In this document: piece by piece, positions 40,920 to 50,849 of the stretch | How the letters are laid out: each line of letters opens with the position of its first letter | How positions within the stretch are numbered: position 1 is the first letter of the stretch | Assembly (NCBI RefSeq): GCF_021018895.1 | Contig: NC_079371.1 | Location: 12,359,501-12,423,500, forward strand | Direction: 5' to 3' | DNA length: 64,000 nt | DNA from: Seriola aureovittata | Taxonomy: Eukaryota; Chordata; Actinopteri; Carangiformes; Carangidae | Position numbers and translations under genes: made by a program | Notes under the pieces: model-generated | What the model saw: the letters and a program-made list of their open reading frames with translations, nothing else | What the model was told of the DNA's origin: nothing | Database searches by the model: none

Positions 40920-43250
40920 TTTTTTCTGTGTCCTTATTTGCAGCTGATATTAAGATATATTTTAGAATGATTTAGAAGAATTTACATCAGATACATTTTG
41001 GCAACAAAAAGATCCACTCAAATTTTGGAAATATTTATGACGCTGAGTGTCTGATTTCCTCTGAGCTGAGCTAATGAAAGTGTAATTTCTCTGTCGTGGA
41101 AGGGTTTGTACATTCAGTCTCTTTGATGTTATTATCTTTTATTAACACTTCCGGAAGCGATTTGGCTTTTTGTCAGGTTGTGCAGATGGTTTCCTGCACA
41201 TTTTACACACATCTTATCAGTCAGAGACCTAAAGGCTTCATCTCATGTATAATTGCAAAATTCACATGGACTAAGGGCGGGAGTATAACTCAATATTGTT
41301 ATTTATTGAGTTTAACTGTAATTATAACGTAATGTCATTAAGTTTGTGCAAGCACATACATGATTTTGTCAATATTTCTCCTCAAATTCTGAGATTATTC
41401 CAAGTTTTTACACATGTAAAGTCTTTGGTTTCATCTAATGAAACAATTAATCAATCGTCAGTTGACAGAGAAGTAATTGTCAACCATTTGTAGAACCAAT
41501 TATGTCATTTATCAAGTAAAAATACCAACTATTAACTGGTTACAGCTTCTCAAATGAGGATTTTCTGTGTTTCTGTTCCCTGTAAGTTTTGTGTTTTCTA
41601 TTGTTGGTCTGACAAAACGTAGTTTAAAGAGAGAGAGACTTTGGACTCTGAGATCTTGTGTTGAGCAATTTTCACACTGTTGTGACATTTGTGACTATAA
41701 TTATTAGCTGCGGCCCAAAATGGAATACAGTTAATTTCTTAGAAAAAGAGTTTTTGACAATTTTATATGTGAGTTTTCCTGCATTTACCATGACATAATA
41801 TACTGTATTGTACCATGGTACAGTTGTATCATGGCAGCTCACTGGTATCAGTATATGAGTGTGTGTGAAAATTTTAAAACACTTCGAATTAAAGCGATTT
41901 ATAAATGTGGCCATTTGTTTTCCACCTTTGTGTTACTTTCCCTCCACCACAGCTCAGCAAGGAGAAGCTGTCTGAAATACAAAGCGGGAACAGGTGTCTT
42001 CAATCCACTGTGGACTGAACTACATACATATAAGCACGTGAGTATTGTTTCAGGTCAGATTTTTAGAAATGTGAGCCTTTCCTTTAATATCCTAATATAT
42101 AATTTCTACCACATCACTCAGCTGTACATAGACCCTACACTTATCTGTAAATAGTGCCATTTGGATCTTTATTACACCTGTAATGTTTTATTGGTTAAAT
42201 GAAGCTGAGATATAAAACTGTGTCCTTACACCTGCCCTCTTCATAACCTTTTCCTAACATGGCCTCTTACACAACACACAATATGCTCCTTTCTGGTGCA
42301 GTACTTATCTTTGCCAGAGGATAGCAGCAGTCAGCTGTGCAGCGCCGCCTCCTCTGCTCATCTTCACTCCGTCAGAGACACTGCAGCAGCTTGTGATGGA
42401 ACAAAATGTTCGCTTGCCGAGAGAAAATATAATGTTCAGGGCTTTGCCTCATTACATATAATCGATTCTGTATCATCTATTTTGTAGCAGAGATGATGAG
42501 ATCTGGCAGAAATGATATTGTAGGCCTCAGTCCATAAAACCCATCCTCTATATTTTGTCTGTCATGATTTACAGAAAACAGGTAACTTATGTGTGTTTTT
42601 GTTCTGTGATTTTGGTTATGTTCACCTATTCATCCTGTGGCGACAGAGTATCAGTTTGTCCCACATCCCTTTTTACTGTACCTCTAATTTTAGCCTCCCC
42701 TTACTCTTTCTTTGTCTCCCCTCTCTCTCCCGCCCTCCCCTCTCTGATCCTTCTGAATGGAGGCTGAGAATAGATGGGAGGCTGTTTCAGTCAGAGCTCT
42801 TGAGCAGGAATGCCTATATATGGAGTCTTACACCACGCAGAGCGCTGATAGAGTTGCAGGTACATCGAGTGAATGTGGGCTACTGTGATTTGTAGAGGGA
42901 GGGGGGGGGTTCATATGCCTACTACTATGTGTGTGTGTGCATCATCATAAGTGGGAGGCCATCTGTGTGAGCCTGTGTGCACGTCCTTGCACGCAAAAAC
43001 CTCGATGCCAAGTGTGTGCGTCAGTCTGAGTCAGATAGTGTCTCATTCTGTCTCGTCATGTGTGTGCGTCAGTGCTGTTGCTGAGCGAAACTCGCTCCAG
43101 GGGAAGAAATGGAGGAGAGTGTACGGGAGGGAGCGAAAAGAGGCAGGGATGGTGGGATGATGATGGTGATGGTGATGGTGATGATGATGAGGCTGAGGGA
43201 GGAACGGGGGGTTTGACTGTGACGACACAAATGCATCAGCTGCATTAAGT
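40920..43250. other. Convergent intergenic region between mrpl11 and npas4
   Basis: Contains a reverse family A copy (about 41440-41710) and, near 43160-43190, a GAT-type repeat. No exon is supported on either strand. Confidence 0.55.
41440..41710 (-). repeat. Dispersed repeat, family A, reverse copy
   Basis: Reverse landmarks: 'cagcttctcaaatgagga', 'ttttctattgttggtctgac', 'gagcaattttcacactgtt', next to 'caattaatcaatcgtcag'. Confidence 0.5.
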
Positions 43251-43253
43251 GCA

Positions 43254-44925
43254 CTTTAATATAAATGCATTTGTATGGCAACCAAATACACTTATAAGCA
43301 TCACATAAGAACACTGGTCCACAATGTCCATTCTGCAGTAAGTAAGATGTTTAGAATATATTCCATCTTAGGCAATAAAAATCTCTTTCTCATATATACA
43401 GACCAATAACTGTTTCATACAAATGTACAAATGTGTACAACCTTTCTGAAAAGAACATATGCCTATATCCACAGACATAATGCATATGCTTTAACATCTT
43501 TTTCAAATATCACACATACAATAATATAATTTTACACATGTATATTAACTTAGCCTTTAATAGCTAGAACGTAGGAATCAATCCTTTACTTGACCGTAGA
43601 CAACTCTACGTGAGCATGTCGACACCATGGGAATAGTACCATTCTCAACCCGTGTCGCTTGGTAACTGAATAGAAATAGCACCCCATCCCTATTTTCATT
43701 TTTTAAAACAAAACTTTTGTATTCTAACCCCTCTCAAAAAAGAAGAATCACTCATTCACATAGTCAATTGTGCCTCACTACACCGCGCTCCAGTGGAGCA
43801 ACGATGTAACTGTCCATGTTGAATGGACATGATAAAGAGTTCAGCAGGTCAGGGCCGTTTCAGGCACACAGGAGCCGCTATAAGCTGCCAGCATTGCAAA
43901 TATTGATGCTGCAAGAATATCCAGCCGACTGCCCTCAGGCCAAGAGGGACCTGAAGAGCCCACATTCAGAGTCTAATGTACAGTACAACGTAGCAGTGGA
44001 TTTGTGGCATGATCAGAGCTCCGGCAAACTTCCAGACGATCTCTTGTTTGGTGTTACATCTCATTAAGCAATGGACACCTTCAACATTCTTGAGATCTTC
44101 ACATGCCAGGATCTCTTCACATGTTCTCTTTTTTTGTTTGCACATCACATTGATACACAAGATTTTAGATGGAGAGATAAATATGAAATGTTAAAGGTCT
44201 GAAGCCGCAAACTCAAAGCTCAAAGTATCTCAAGTTTTAAGTTGAATACTATTGTGAGTTTTGATGTAGCCTTTAAGGCTTTGAGGACTGAGTGCTATCA
44301 AACCAGAGCTGCACCAGCTCTGAAGACTGAACAGAAGATTTCACAGCAAGAAATCTTTCCTCTTTTGATCTAGTGATAGTGGTTGGTCATTTTAAGTATG
44401 TAAACAATTTGTAAACATTTGACTTCCAGTACATTTGAGGTTTGGGTTTGCGTTGCTGCATGTCAAGCAAAAAGTGCTATAATTCATCTCCCTATTAAAA
44501 TAGCAAGAAATGTATTATTTTTTGTTCACAACAGAGTTTTCACTACGAGTGAATACAAGTGCGCGTCTGGAAGTTAAACAACGCTTACAAGTTCAGAGAT
44601 GTTTCTCTGTCTGATCATATCTGAAGCTCATGTTACAGAGAAGCTGAAAGATACCACATGGACTCAAAACCCAGTCAGTTATGAGTCCATGTGGTTGCAC
44701 CATCATGTAAATGTTGCACCAGGTTTGTAGTAGTATACAGATTAATGAGTGAACAAAAATATAAAGCCAATCTTTGTTCTGAGGAGACATGTAGGAGTTA
44801 AAGTCCTTAAGTTGTATATACATTATGTATATTTATACACTTAATTATTTTTTACTTTTCAGTAAAAGGGGCTCCACAAAATATGACAATATGCCATACT
44901 TAATGAAGTAAGTCACAGACTTATT
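43254..44925 (-). other. npas4: Probable npas4 3' UTR
   Basis: Lies directly downstream of the npas4 stop codon. It is AT-rich, lacks recognised transposons and carries Pumilio-type TGTATATA motifs on the - strand near 43394 and 44815. A possible ATTAAA signal on the - strand is at 43254-43259. The end point is a guess. A 14-bp perfect inverted repeat in it is listed separately. Confidence 0.4.
44653..44695 (-). other. Perfect 14-bp inverted repeat, predicted RNA hairpin in npas4 3' UTR
   Basis: Arms 44653-44666 (accacatggactca) and 44682-44695 (tgagtccatgtggt) are exact reverse complements around a 15-nt loop. In the npas4 transcript this would form a stable stem-loop about 230 nt after the stop codon. 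Confidence 0.7.
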
Positions 44926-44954
44926 TTAGAACGGAGGAACACTTCCACTCCCAT
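44926..44954 (-). CDS. npas4: npas4 terminal coding exon 8 (29 nt)
   Basis: Very short last coding exon. With the final G of exon 7 it reads DGSGSVPPF and stop. Human NPAS4 ends DGSGGEPTF, so the tail is conserved. The acceptor is 'cttttttgtctttcag' on the - strand. Confidence 0.93.
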
Positions 44955-47900
44955 CTGAAAGACAAAAAAGGAAAAGAGAGAAAGAAGAAGTTAGTGGTGC
45001 ATTTTCAGAGAATGGTTTTTCATCCCATTTAACAAGACTGAGCTAAAATGAGAAAAACAAGACAGATTCTTACCTTTGTGGAAGCACTGTGGCGATGGAT
45101 GACATTGGAGTTGATACAACTCAGGTTGTTGCCCTAAGCCAGGGGCGATCGAGGCACCTGCCCCAAACATGGGTTCCAGGACGGCCAGTTCCTCCAGGAG
45201 GGACTGAGTGCAAGACACGGCGGGCGTGGGCGAGCCAATGGGCATGGAGGTGGCAGGGCTGGGGGAGGCAGTGAGGATGAGGGGAGGGGAAGCTGGGATG
45301 GAGGAGCAAGAGGACACTGGAGATGACACCACCTCGATCTCCATTGCTTCCTCCGCTAGCCCCTCCCCTTCCGCCATCACCCCAGCCTCAGCAGCCACAG
45401 TCGCCCCGCACCCAGCCATGGAGTTACATTGCGCCGATTGGACGCTACAGAAGTGGCCCACTCCCTCAAACTGGGAGGGTTGGCGCCAGCACACTGGGGT
45501 TTGAGGAGAGGTTGGGCTGGAGGGATTGGGCATAGGGGAGGTGCAGGGAGACGGGGAGGAGATGCCAGGGGACTGGGGAGGAGCGAAGTCGTCTTGGAGG
45601 AGGGTTTCTAGGATGCTCTCTTCAAACAGAGAGTCATCATCGTCTAGGAAGATGGGAATGTCCAGACCTCTCCATGCTTTGATGGGATAAAACTCCCTAA
45701 GCATATGGACTGAATCAACATCAGCAGTTTCTACAGTGGGAGACAGGAAGGGGGAGGGAGGGGAGGATGAGGGTGACATGGAGGGAGGAGAGAGTTTGGA
45801 CAAGAGTGGATCCAGGTAGAATCCCTCTGCCAGTGAGCTGATATGCTGAGCTAAGAGAGAGATTTCTGCCCTCTCCTTCTCCCTCTCTCTCTCCAGGGAG
45901 AAGAAGGAGAGGCAGGGCTGTTTACCAGGTGATGCCTCAGGGGTGAGGAGGCCCTCAGGTGGACACTGGAGGGGCCCCAGTGGTACATCTACATACAGTG
46001 GACCCCGTACCTCGGGCAGGGTCATTACTGTGCAGTCGCCGTCTCCGGGGCTGTCAGGTGTGGGGGGCAGTTTCTCATAAAGGGAGCCGCTGCAGGGCTC
46101 GACAGGGAAGAGGAGATCAGTGGATGGGGTAGGTAGAGCGAGGGGAAGTTTGGTAGAGAGGGTGGTGGGGGGAGTAGGGCTGGAGGTGGTAGTTGGTGGG
46201 GCAGAGGCGGGCACTGAGGGGGCCACAGAGGTGGTGGCGGTGGCTGTTGTAGCAGAGGGCGGAGGTGTGGTAGTGCCAGTGGGGTCAAAGCTGAAGAGGG
46301 GTTCACCGAATGGGAAGCTAGCCCCACTAACCTGGGGAGTGTAGGGTGGCGTGCACACAAACTCTTTGGTCTGCTGAGCTTGTGAGGTGGGGACAGGTGG
46401 GAGAGGCAGGGGGAGAGCTGGCAGTGGAGGGTCGAGCTGGAAGGAAGGTGGCAGGAGAATGTTCTGGGTTAAAAAGTCTAAGTCTGCTACTGTTTCAACA
46501 GTGACTGGGGTGGGGGAGGAGGCAGCTGAGGGGCTCTCAGTAGGTTGCTGCTGAAAGAAGCTTTCTTCCTCCAGAGAGGAGATACTGGAACGAGGGTCGC
46601 CCTCCAGCTGCATGGCCTCAGCAGCAGAGCTCCCTGGTTCATCAGAGGAGCCCACGCTGCAGCCAGCAGTGCTGAAGTCAAAGGACTGGGCAGACAGGCC
46701 GCTGCTGCCTGGGGTGAAGACCTGGTCCGGGCTGGACAGGGTTTCTGGGGACTGGAGGCTCAGACTCTCTTGCTGAGAGGTACCAGCAGTCAGGATCAGG
46801 GTCAGCTGGGTCTGCTCTGAGCTGAGCTGCTGACGCACAGACCAGGCCTCAGACTCACTGAGAAAGAGAAGACACATGGAGTTAGTAAGGTGTGTTTGGC
46901 TGTATTCATCTGTCTCCTGCCTCCATATTGATGAGTGGTGTGTGATTTAAAACGTCAGTAAATACCTGATGATGTAGTTGTTGCTGCTGATGGGGATTTC
47001 TCCAGGCTGCAGCTGAAGCACCATGTAAAGCCAAACCCACGACTGATCCTGAGCTTGCACACGCACCACCATTTCAGCTCTGCCCTCTCCTCCTTCTCTC
47101 ACTGTTGAACAACAGTCACAACACAAGTTGGCATCGTTTGTAATCCTATTAATCATCATAGTGTATTTCAATGTGTGGATGTGCCAGTAGGCACAGTGTT
47201 TGTAACTGTGTGGGTATGGATGGTTGTAACTGTTAGGTATGTGTGAAGAGTACACTTACATAGGCTGCGGTGCTGAGCGGAGGCATGTGACAGATCCTGT
47301 GGGTGGAGGAGGCTGTACCAAGAGCGAGAGCGTAAAGCTGTCACATCAAAGCCAAGATAGGCGCTCACACTGCAGGGGAGAGTGGGTGGTGATGTGTTAG
47401 AAGGATAATGTTTTACCGCCTTAGTTATCTCATAAACAGATTAATATACCACTTCATATTAAAGCAACAGGTGGAGAGATGGGATGTTATTTGTGTGAAC
47501 TCACCTGTCCTGTGCTGCCTGTAGCCTCATGTCCCGGCCATGCTGGGAGTAGAAGCAGGCCAGGAACAAGTTGCTCTCAGCAAGGGGAGAGGCGGAAGTC
47601 AACTCCCTCTCTGCCCCGGGGCCGGAGCGGCTCGGGTGGGGCTCCAGGGGGGAGCAGAAACACACCCAGACAGGGTTGGAGGTCCAGTAGGACCCAGCGG
47701 CAGGAGAGGTTGAGGGGGGAGAGAGGCAGCGAGCCCGGATCAGAACCAGCTTGTTCCCGGCACTCTGCCTCCGCACGGACTTGGAGGTGTTGAAGCGACA
47801 GCGGAAGAGACGATCTATAGAGAAAAGATGAGAGGAGGTTCATTTAAAAAATCGTATTTGTTGGTCATTAGGTGGAGAACCAAAAAAATTGTACTTTAAT

Positions 47901-48888
47901 GTGTACATTTTGTCTTACCCATCTCAAGTGATGTAGAGGTTGACAGGTTGGTCCTCATGATGAAGTGGTCTGAGGCGTCGATGATGTCGTACACACTGTC
48001 CCCCTGTGCCACAAGATCCACCTGAAAAAATACAAACAGAAACGTTATTTATGAAGCCCAAGGTAGAGCTCGATCATCCCTTCACTAAGCAGCGAATTAA
48101 TCTGTGTGGACTCACCATGGAGTGTCCGAGGTGCTCAGAGACGCTGTCTGACAGGTACAGGAGCTTCCCCTCCCCGGTCAGCAGCATCAGAAAGCCTGGC
48201 AGCGCCTGCATCAACTCCGACAGTTCGTGGAAAGACAGAAACCGCGCGCTCTCTTCAAGACTAGCGGCAGTTCCTGCTTCTAGAGAGGAAAAAGGGTGGA
48301 AAGGGACAGAACAGAGAGGTGTCAGATTTGTTCATGAATCTGAAGCTAATAAGAACGAACACAGCATATGTGATCTCCGCAATAGGAAAAACAGTGACCG
48401 CAGTGTATTTCAGCACCATGGACAGCGGTGCGGCTGTTCTTATGGTGCTAAAGCATTTCAGTACCACGGACAGCTACAGATTCACATTTAAACGCTTTTA
48501 TCAGCTTCTTGCCTATATCGATTATTAAAGATCAATTAATGACCCACAGCTCTACAGATAATCCGAAAATCAGATTTATATCAAGGCACCTGCCTCTGGT
48601 GTCACTAAAACACTTGTTGATTCCACTCCTGAGAGATTGCCGTCTGTCAATGCAGCAGTGCTACACGAGATTCATCAACAGGTCGTTTTTACTCAGAGTA
48701 AATTCATTCTTACCTTGAGTGAAGAAGACGGATTTCCTGGTGTACATGCAGGCAAGTGACATGATGTGCAGGTATGAGAGTCGCGCTTTATCTGCATCGG
48801 ATATGGGCAACAAGTCCTTCAGGTTCCGGATCTCGGCGTTGATCTGGTCCCGTCGAGCCTTGGAAGCTCCTTTGGTTGAGCGGTACAT
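44926..48888 (-). CDS. npas4: Neuronal PAS domain protein 4, whole gene, 8 coding exons
   Basis: Exons in coding order are 48714-48888, 48116-48279, 47919-48021, 47505-47814, 47260-47369, 46966-47101, 45074-46857 and 44926-44954. They join in frame to 936 codons plus stop. NPAS4 is a neuronal immediate-early bHLH-PAS transcription factor that dimerises with ARNT-type partners and drives activity-dependent genes. Visible parts are the bHLH (residues 1-53, [20 protein letters not shown]), PAS-A (about 70-145, [20 protein letters not shown]), PAS-B (about 250-330, [20 protein letters not shown] and [20 protein letters not shown]) and a Ser/Pro/Thr-rich activation region. Family motifs in that region are [25 protein letters not shown] and [11 protein letters not shown]. 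Human NPAS4 is 802 residues; the extra length lies in the activation region. The close match to mammalian NPAS4 and the mrpl11 neighbour argue for npas4 (npas4a-type) rather than the divergent fish npas4l. Confidence 0.95.
45074..46857 (-). CDS. npas4: npas4 coding exon 7, activation region
   Basis: Large 1784-nt exon from [18 protein letters not shown] to [15 protein letters not shown]. It encodes the Pro/Ser/Thr-rich transactivation region with the acidic patch [19 protein letters not shown] and the family motif [10 protein letters not shown]. The donor is 'aaaggtaag'. Reading past it would give a spurious tail, so the donor is used. Confidence 0.94.
46966..47101 (-). CDS. npas4: npas4 coding exon 6
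   Basis: Encodes the end of [24 protein letters not shown] then [17 protein letters not shown]. It aligns with [20 protein letters not shown] in human NPAS4. The preceding linker REGGEGR is more variable. Confidence 0.93.
47260..47369 (-). CDS. npas4: npas4 coding exon 5
   Basis: Encodes [20 protein letters not shown] then [17 protein letters not shown], the core of PAS-B. GT-AG bounded, phases 2 and 1. Confidence 0.94.
47505..47814 (-). CDS. npas4: npas4 coding exon 4
   Basis: Encodes [30 protein letters not shown] and the region to [10 protein letters not shown]. It closes PAS-A and forms the linker to PAS-B, and matches human [20 protein letters not shown] almost exactly. Confidence 0.95.
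47919..48021 (-). CDS. npas4: npas4 coding exon 3
   Basis: Encodes [20 protein letters not shown] then [14 protein letters not shown], part of PAS-A. The donor is 'atgggtaag', with the split chosen so that the next codon is Asp. Confidence 0.95.
48116..48279 (-). CDS. npas4: npas4 coding exon 2
   Basis: Encodes the bHLH/PAS linker and the start of [24 protein letters not shown] then [23 protein letters not shown] bounded and phase 0 at its end. Confidence 0.95.
48409..48429 (+). promoter_or_regulatory. npas4: RE1/NRSE (REST-binding) site 1
   Basis: The 21-bp motif differs from the classical NRSE (left half TTCAGCACC, 2-bp spacer, right half GGACAGCGCC) at only three positions: 11, 20 and 21. 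Both core half-sites TTCAGCACC and GGACAGCG are intact. REST is the zinc-finger repressor that silences neuronal genes in non-neuronal cells. Confidence 0.8.
48433..48452 (-). promoter_or_regulatory. npas4: Degenerate RE1-like site between sites 1 and 2
   Basis: On the - strand it reads TTTAGCACC, a 4-bp spacer, then GAACAGC. Both half-sites are recognisable, but each has one mismatch and the spacer is 2 bp longer than canonical. It is weak alone and listed because of its position between two strong sites. Confidence 0.35.
48457..48477 (+). promoter_or_regulatory. npas4: RE1/NRSE (REST-binding) site 2
   Basis: Left half TTCAGTACC, spacer AC, right half GGACAGCTAC. It differs from the classical NRSE at three positions: 6, 19 and 20. 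It starts 48 bp after site 1 in the same orientation. Confidence 0.75.
48714..48888 (-). CDS. npas4: npas4 coding exon 1, bHLH
   Basis: Encodes [40 protein letters not shown] and [18 protein letters not shown]. The start is the ATG at 48888-48886 in a good context (cacaATGt) and is identical to the [20 protein letters not shown] start of mammalian NPAS4. The open frame continues upstream without a stop but has no further ATG that would extend it. Confidence 0.96.
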
Positions 48889-49280
48889 TGTGGCCGGTTG
48901 TTGCGGTGAACTATCGAAATTCCTCCAGATGCGAGTTGGAGAGTTGTGCTCGGAGTGTTGTTTCACGTCGTGCCTCGGCTGAAGTGCCCTGTCTCCGTGA
49001 TGTGTTAAGAGACAGGTTGTAAGAGTGGAGAACCTCTGAGGTGTGTTATTGGACTTTCATCTCAGCGATTTTTTTTTTTTCCAGAGAAAGGTTTCAAAAC
49101 CTTCTCTTGTCCTGTCTCCGTCTGCTTTAGCTCCGCCACAGCGTCCAGCTCGGATGCTGGTCGGCTGCTGGATGTCTATCCCCCTTTCGGAGTGCAGGTT
49201 AATCAGCGGCTGTAGTAGCCGTCTCTCGCACAGAAGTCCGGACCCCTAAATCTGGTTGAGGGACTCTGCTCGCCGGTCAC

Positions 49281-49287
49281 TTATATA
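49281..49287 (-). promoter_or_regulatory. npas4: npas4 TATA box
   Basis: Reads TATATAA on the - strand, in a GC-rich setting about 395 bp before the npas4 ATG. It predicts transcription start near 49255 and a 5' UTR of about 365 nt. A TATA box fits a rapidly induced immediate-early gene. Confidence 0.6.
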
Positions 49288-49469
49288 GCCTGGGACTCCG
49301 CCGGAGTAGGGGGGCTCCCAACGCACCAACACCGACGTAAAACGGAGGGAGGGGGGTTGAGAAGAAAGGGGGGGCCGAGGGGGATAGATATGTCTCATAT
49401 CAGTGTTAGCAATGGTGGAACTCTCCCCCCTCCCTCTCCCGTGCCCTCTCCTTTCGGTGACTCTGCCTC

Positions 49470-49564
49470 GACGTCAGCACTTCCCTCTACTCGGTGATGA
49501 CGTCGGACTGAAATCGGGAGCTCCGGCGACGCAAAAAGCCCGATTTGGACAAAACCGAATAAGG
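49470..49564. promoter_or_regulatory. npas4: Near-CRE and CArG-like sites upstream of npas4
   Basis: CGACGTCA at 49469-49476 and TGACGTCG at 49498-49505 each differ by one base from the palindromic CRE TGACGTCA. CCGAATAAGG at 49555-49564 differs by one base from the SRF CArG box. They lie about 200-300 bp upstream of the TATA box. The types fit activity-driven CREB/SRF control, but single mismatches leave binding uncertain. Confidence 0.45.
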
Positions 49565-50600
49565 GGCGGAGCAAGCGTAAAACGTAAACGGAGTCACCGG
49601 ACTCCGGTGTATTGGAGGGGGAGTGGGGGGCAGAGGGAGGGGGGAAAGTGGGAAGACTGGGTTGCATACGAAAGAGGTCTGTGTGTTTATATGTCTGGCA
49701 CCAGAGGCGGACTCCGCAACACCGCCCGTTTGCCCGGACCTGTCGTGAAACACTGCAGGTGCTCGTTCGGCGCGATTCACCGCTTAATTTTGACCACATT
49801 TAGCCTGCTGCCAACATTTGAAACATGTCGGCTGCTCAGATAAAGGCTACACCGCAGAGCTGGACAGGCACCGTTAAGCTGCCGTTACAAGAGGCGGACA
49901 TGGATGCTGAGGCTTTTTCACATCGCTCCGTCTCTCCGTTGTCCTTTATGAATGGAAATCATTCCTGGGCAGCCGTGAATGCATAAACCTTCACATAAAC
50001 CGCCTTTAGCCTCCAATTTCTTTAGTTTATTAGACATGAATGCTGCGCATGTCCCGTGGCTTCACAGCAATTTCATATTTTCTTGTTAAGAGGGAAGGCT
50101 TGGCATTGAAACGCTGTGTAGCAGCAGTATATGTTTTTATTCTATGTGCACAAAACAATAGTTCTTCTATTCTGACTCTGAGATAACAATTAACGGACAA
50201 ACTGATATTAATACAGATTCTGAGGGGATTTGTTCGGAAATGTTGATTTAGATAGTAGGACATTCTATAAATAAAAAACATGGACTAACAATCATAGGAA
50301 ACATCAGAGCATGAGCAGCTGCTCATACTGAAAGAAGCAGCACAAACACCAGCAAGACACTAGCAACTACCTTCACAATTATTTTATCCCTATAAATTGT
50401 CATTTAACTGTTTAACAGACAACGTGGGAGTCGGAGTCTTTCTCTCTGTCGTAAAACTCACAAGTGACTGTCTTCAAAAGCTTAATGAAAAGTCGTTTTA
50501 GTGAATGACGTTCATTAATGATTTTTGACTCGCGCGCAAAACATCAGCCGGCATACCTACAAAAACCTGTCACCAGTCTCACGTGAGGCAAGCCGTGCTT
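49565..50600. other. npas4 upstream region
   Basis: GC-rich near the promoter, AT-rich further out. No exon is recognised. It may hold enhancer DNA, since MEF2-type sites follow at 50604. Confidence 0.4.
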
Positions 50601-50603
50601 TTT

Positions 50604-50684
50604 CTAAAAATAGATCTCACCGGTGACCTGCACAAGGACTGAGAGCCGCGCGCCCGCATCCAGCTCCGATCGTCCTATTTATAG
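50604..50684. promoter_or_regulatory. Pair of consensus MEF2 sites
   Basis: CTAAAAATAG at 50604-50613 and CTATTTATAG at 50675-50684 both fit the MEF2 consensus YTA(W)4TAR perfectly. They are about 71 bp apart and about 1.35 kb upstream of the npas4 TATA box. Assignment to npas4 is by position only. Confidence 0.5.
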
Positions 50685-50780
50685 GGAGGAGATTTCACTT
50701 TCAGCCCCCGAAATAGATCTGTAGTATGTGCTTCACATGTGGAGCCGAGCATACAGACGCACCTGAATGTGTGCCGCTGT

Positions 50781-50820
50781 ACACACACACACACACACGC
50801 ATACACACACACATACACAT
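50781..50820. repeat. (CA)n microsatellite
   Basis: Interrupted CA tract. Confidence 0.9.
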
Positions 50821-50849
50821 AACCCTACACATGTTTCATTTAGATGAAT

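Larger units (their letters stand above)
48280..48713 (-). other. npas4: npas4 intron 1 with REST-site cluster
   Basis: 434-bp intron between the bHLH exon and the PAS-A exon. It carries the RE1-like cluster listed separately (48409-48477). Confidence 0.9.

Noticed and set aside
48006..48491. 161-codon frame on the + strand over npas4
   Set aside because: It is antisense to npas4 exon 2 and intron 1, whose coding strand is clear from homology and splice phases.
48889..48966. Upstream in-frame extension of npas4 (26 codons)
   Set aside because: The extension begins at a GTG codon, not ATG. The conserved [10 protein letters not shown] start lies downstream, so the extension is 5' UTR.
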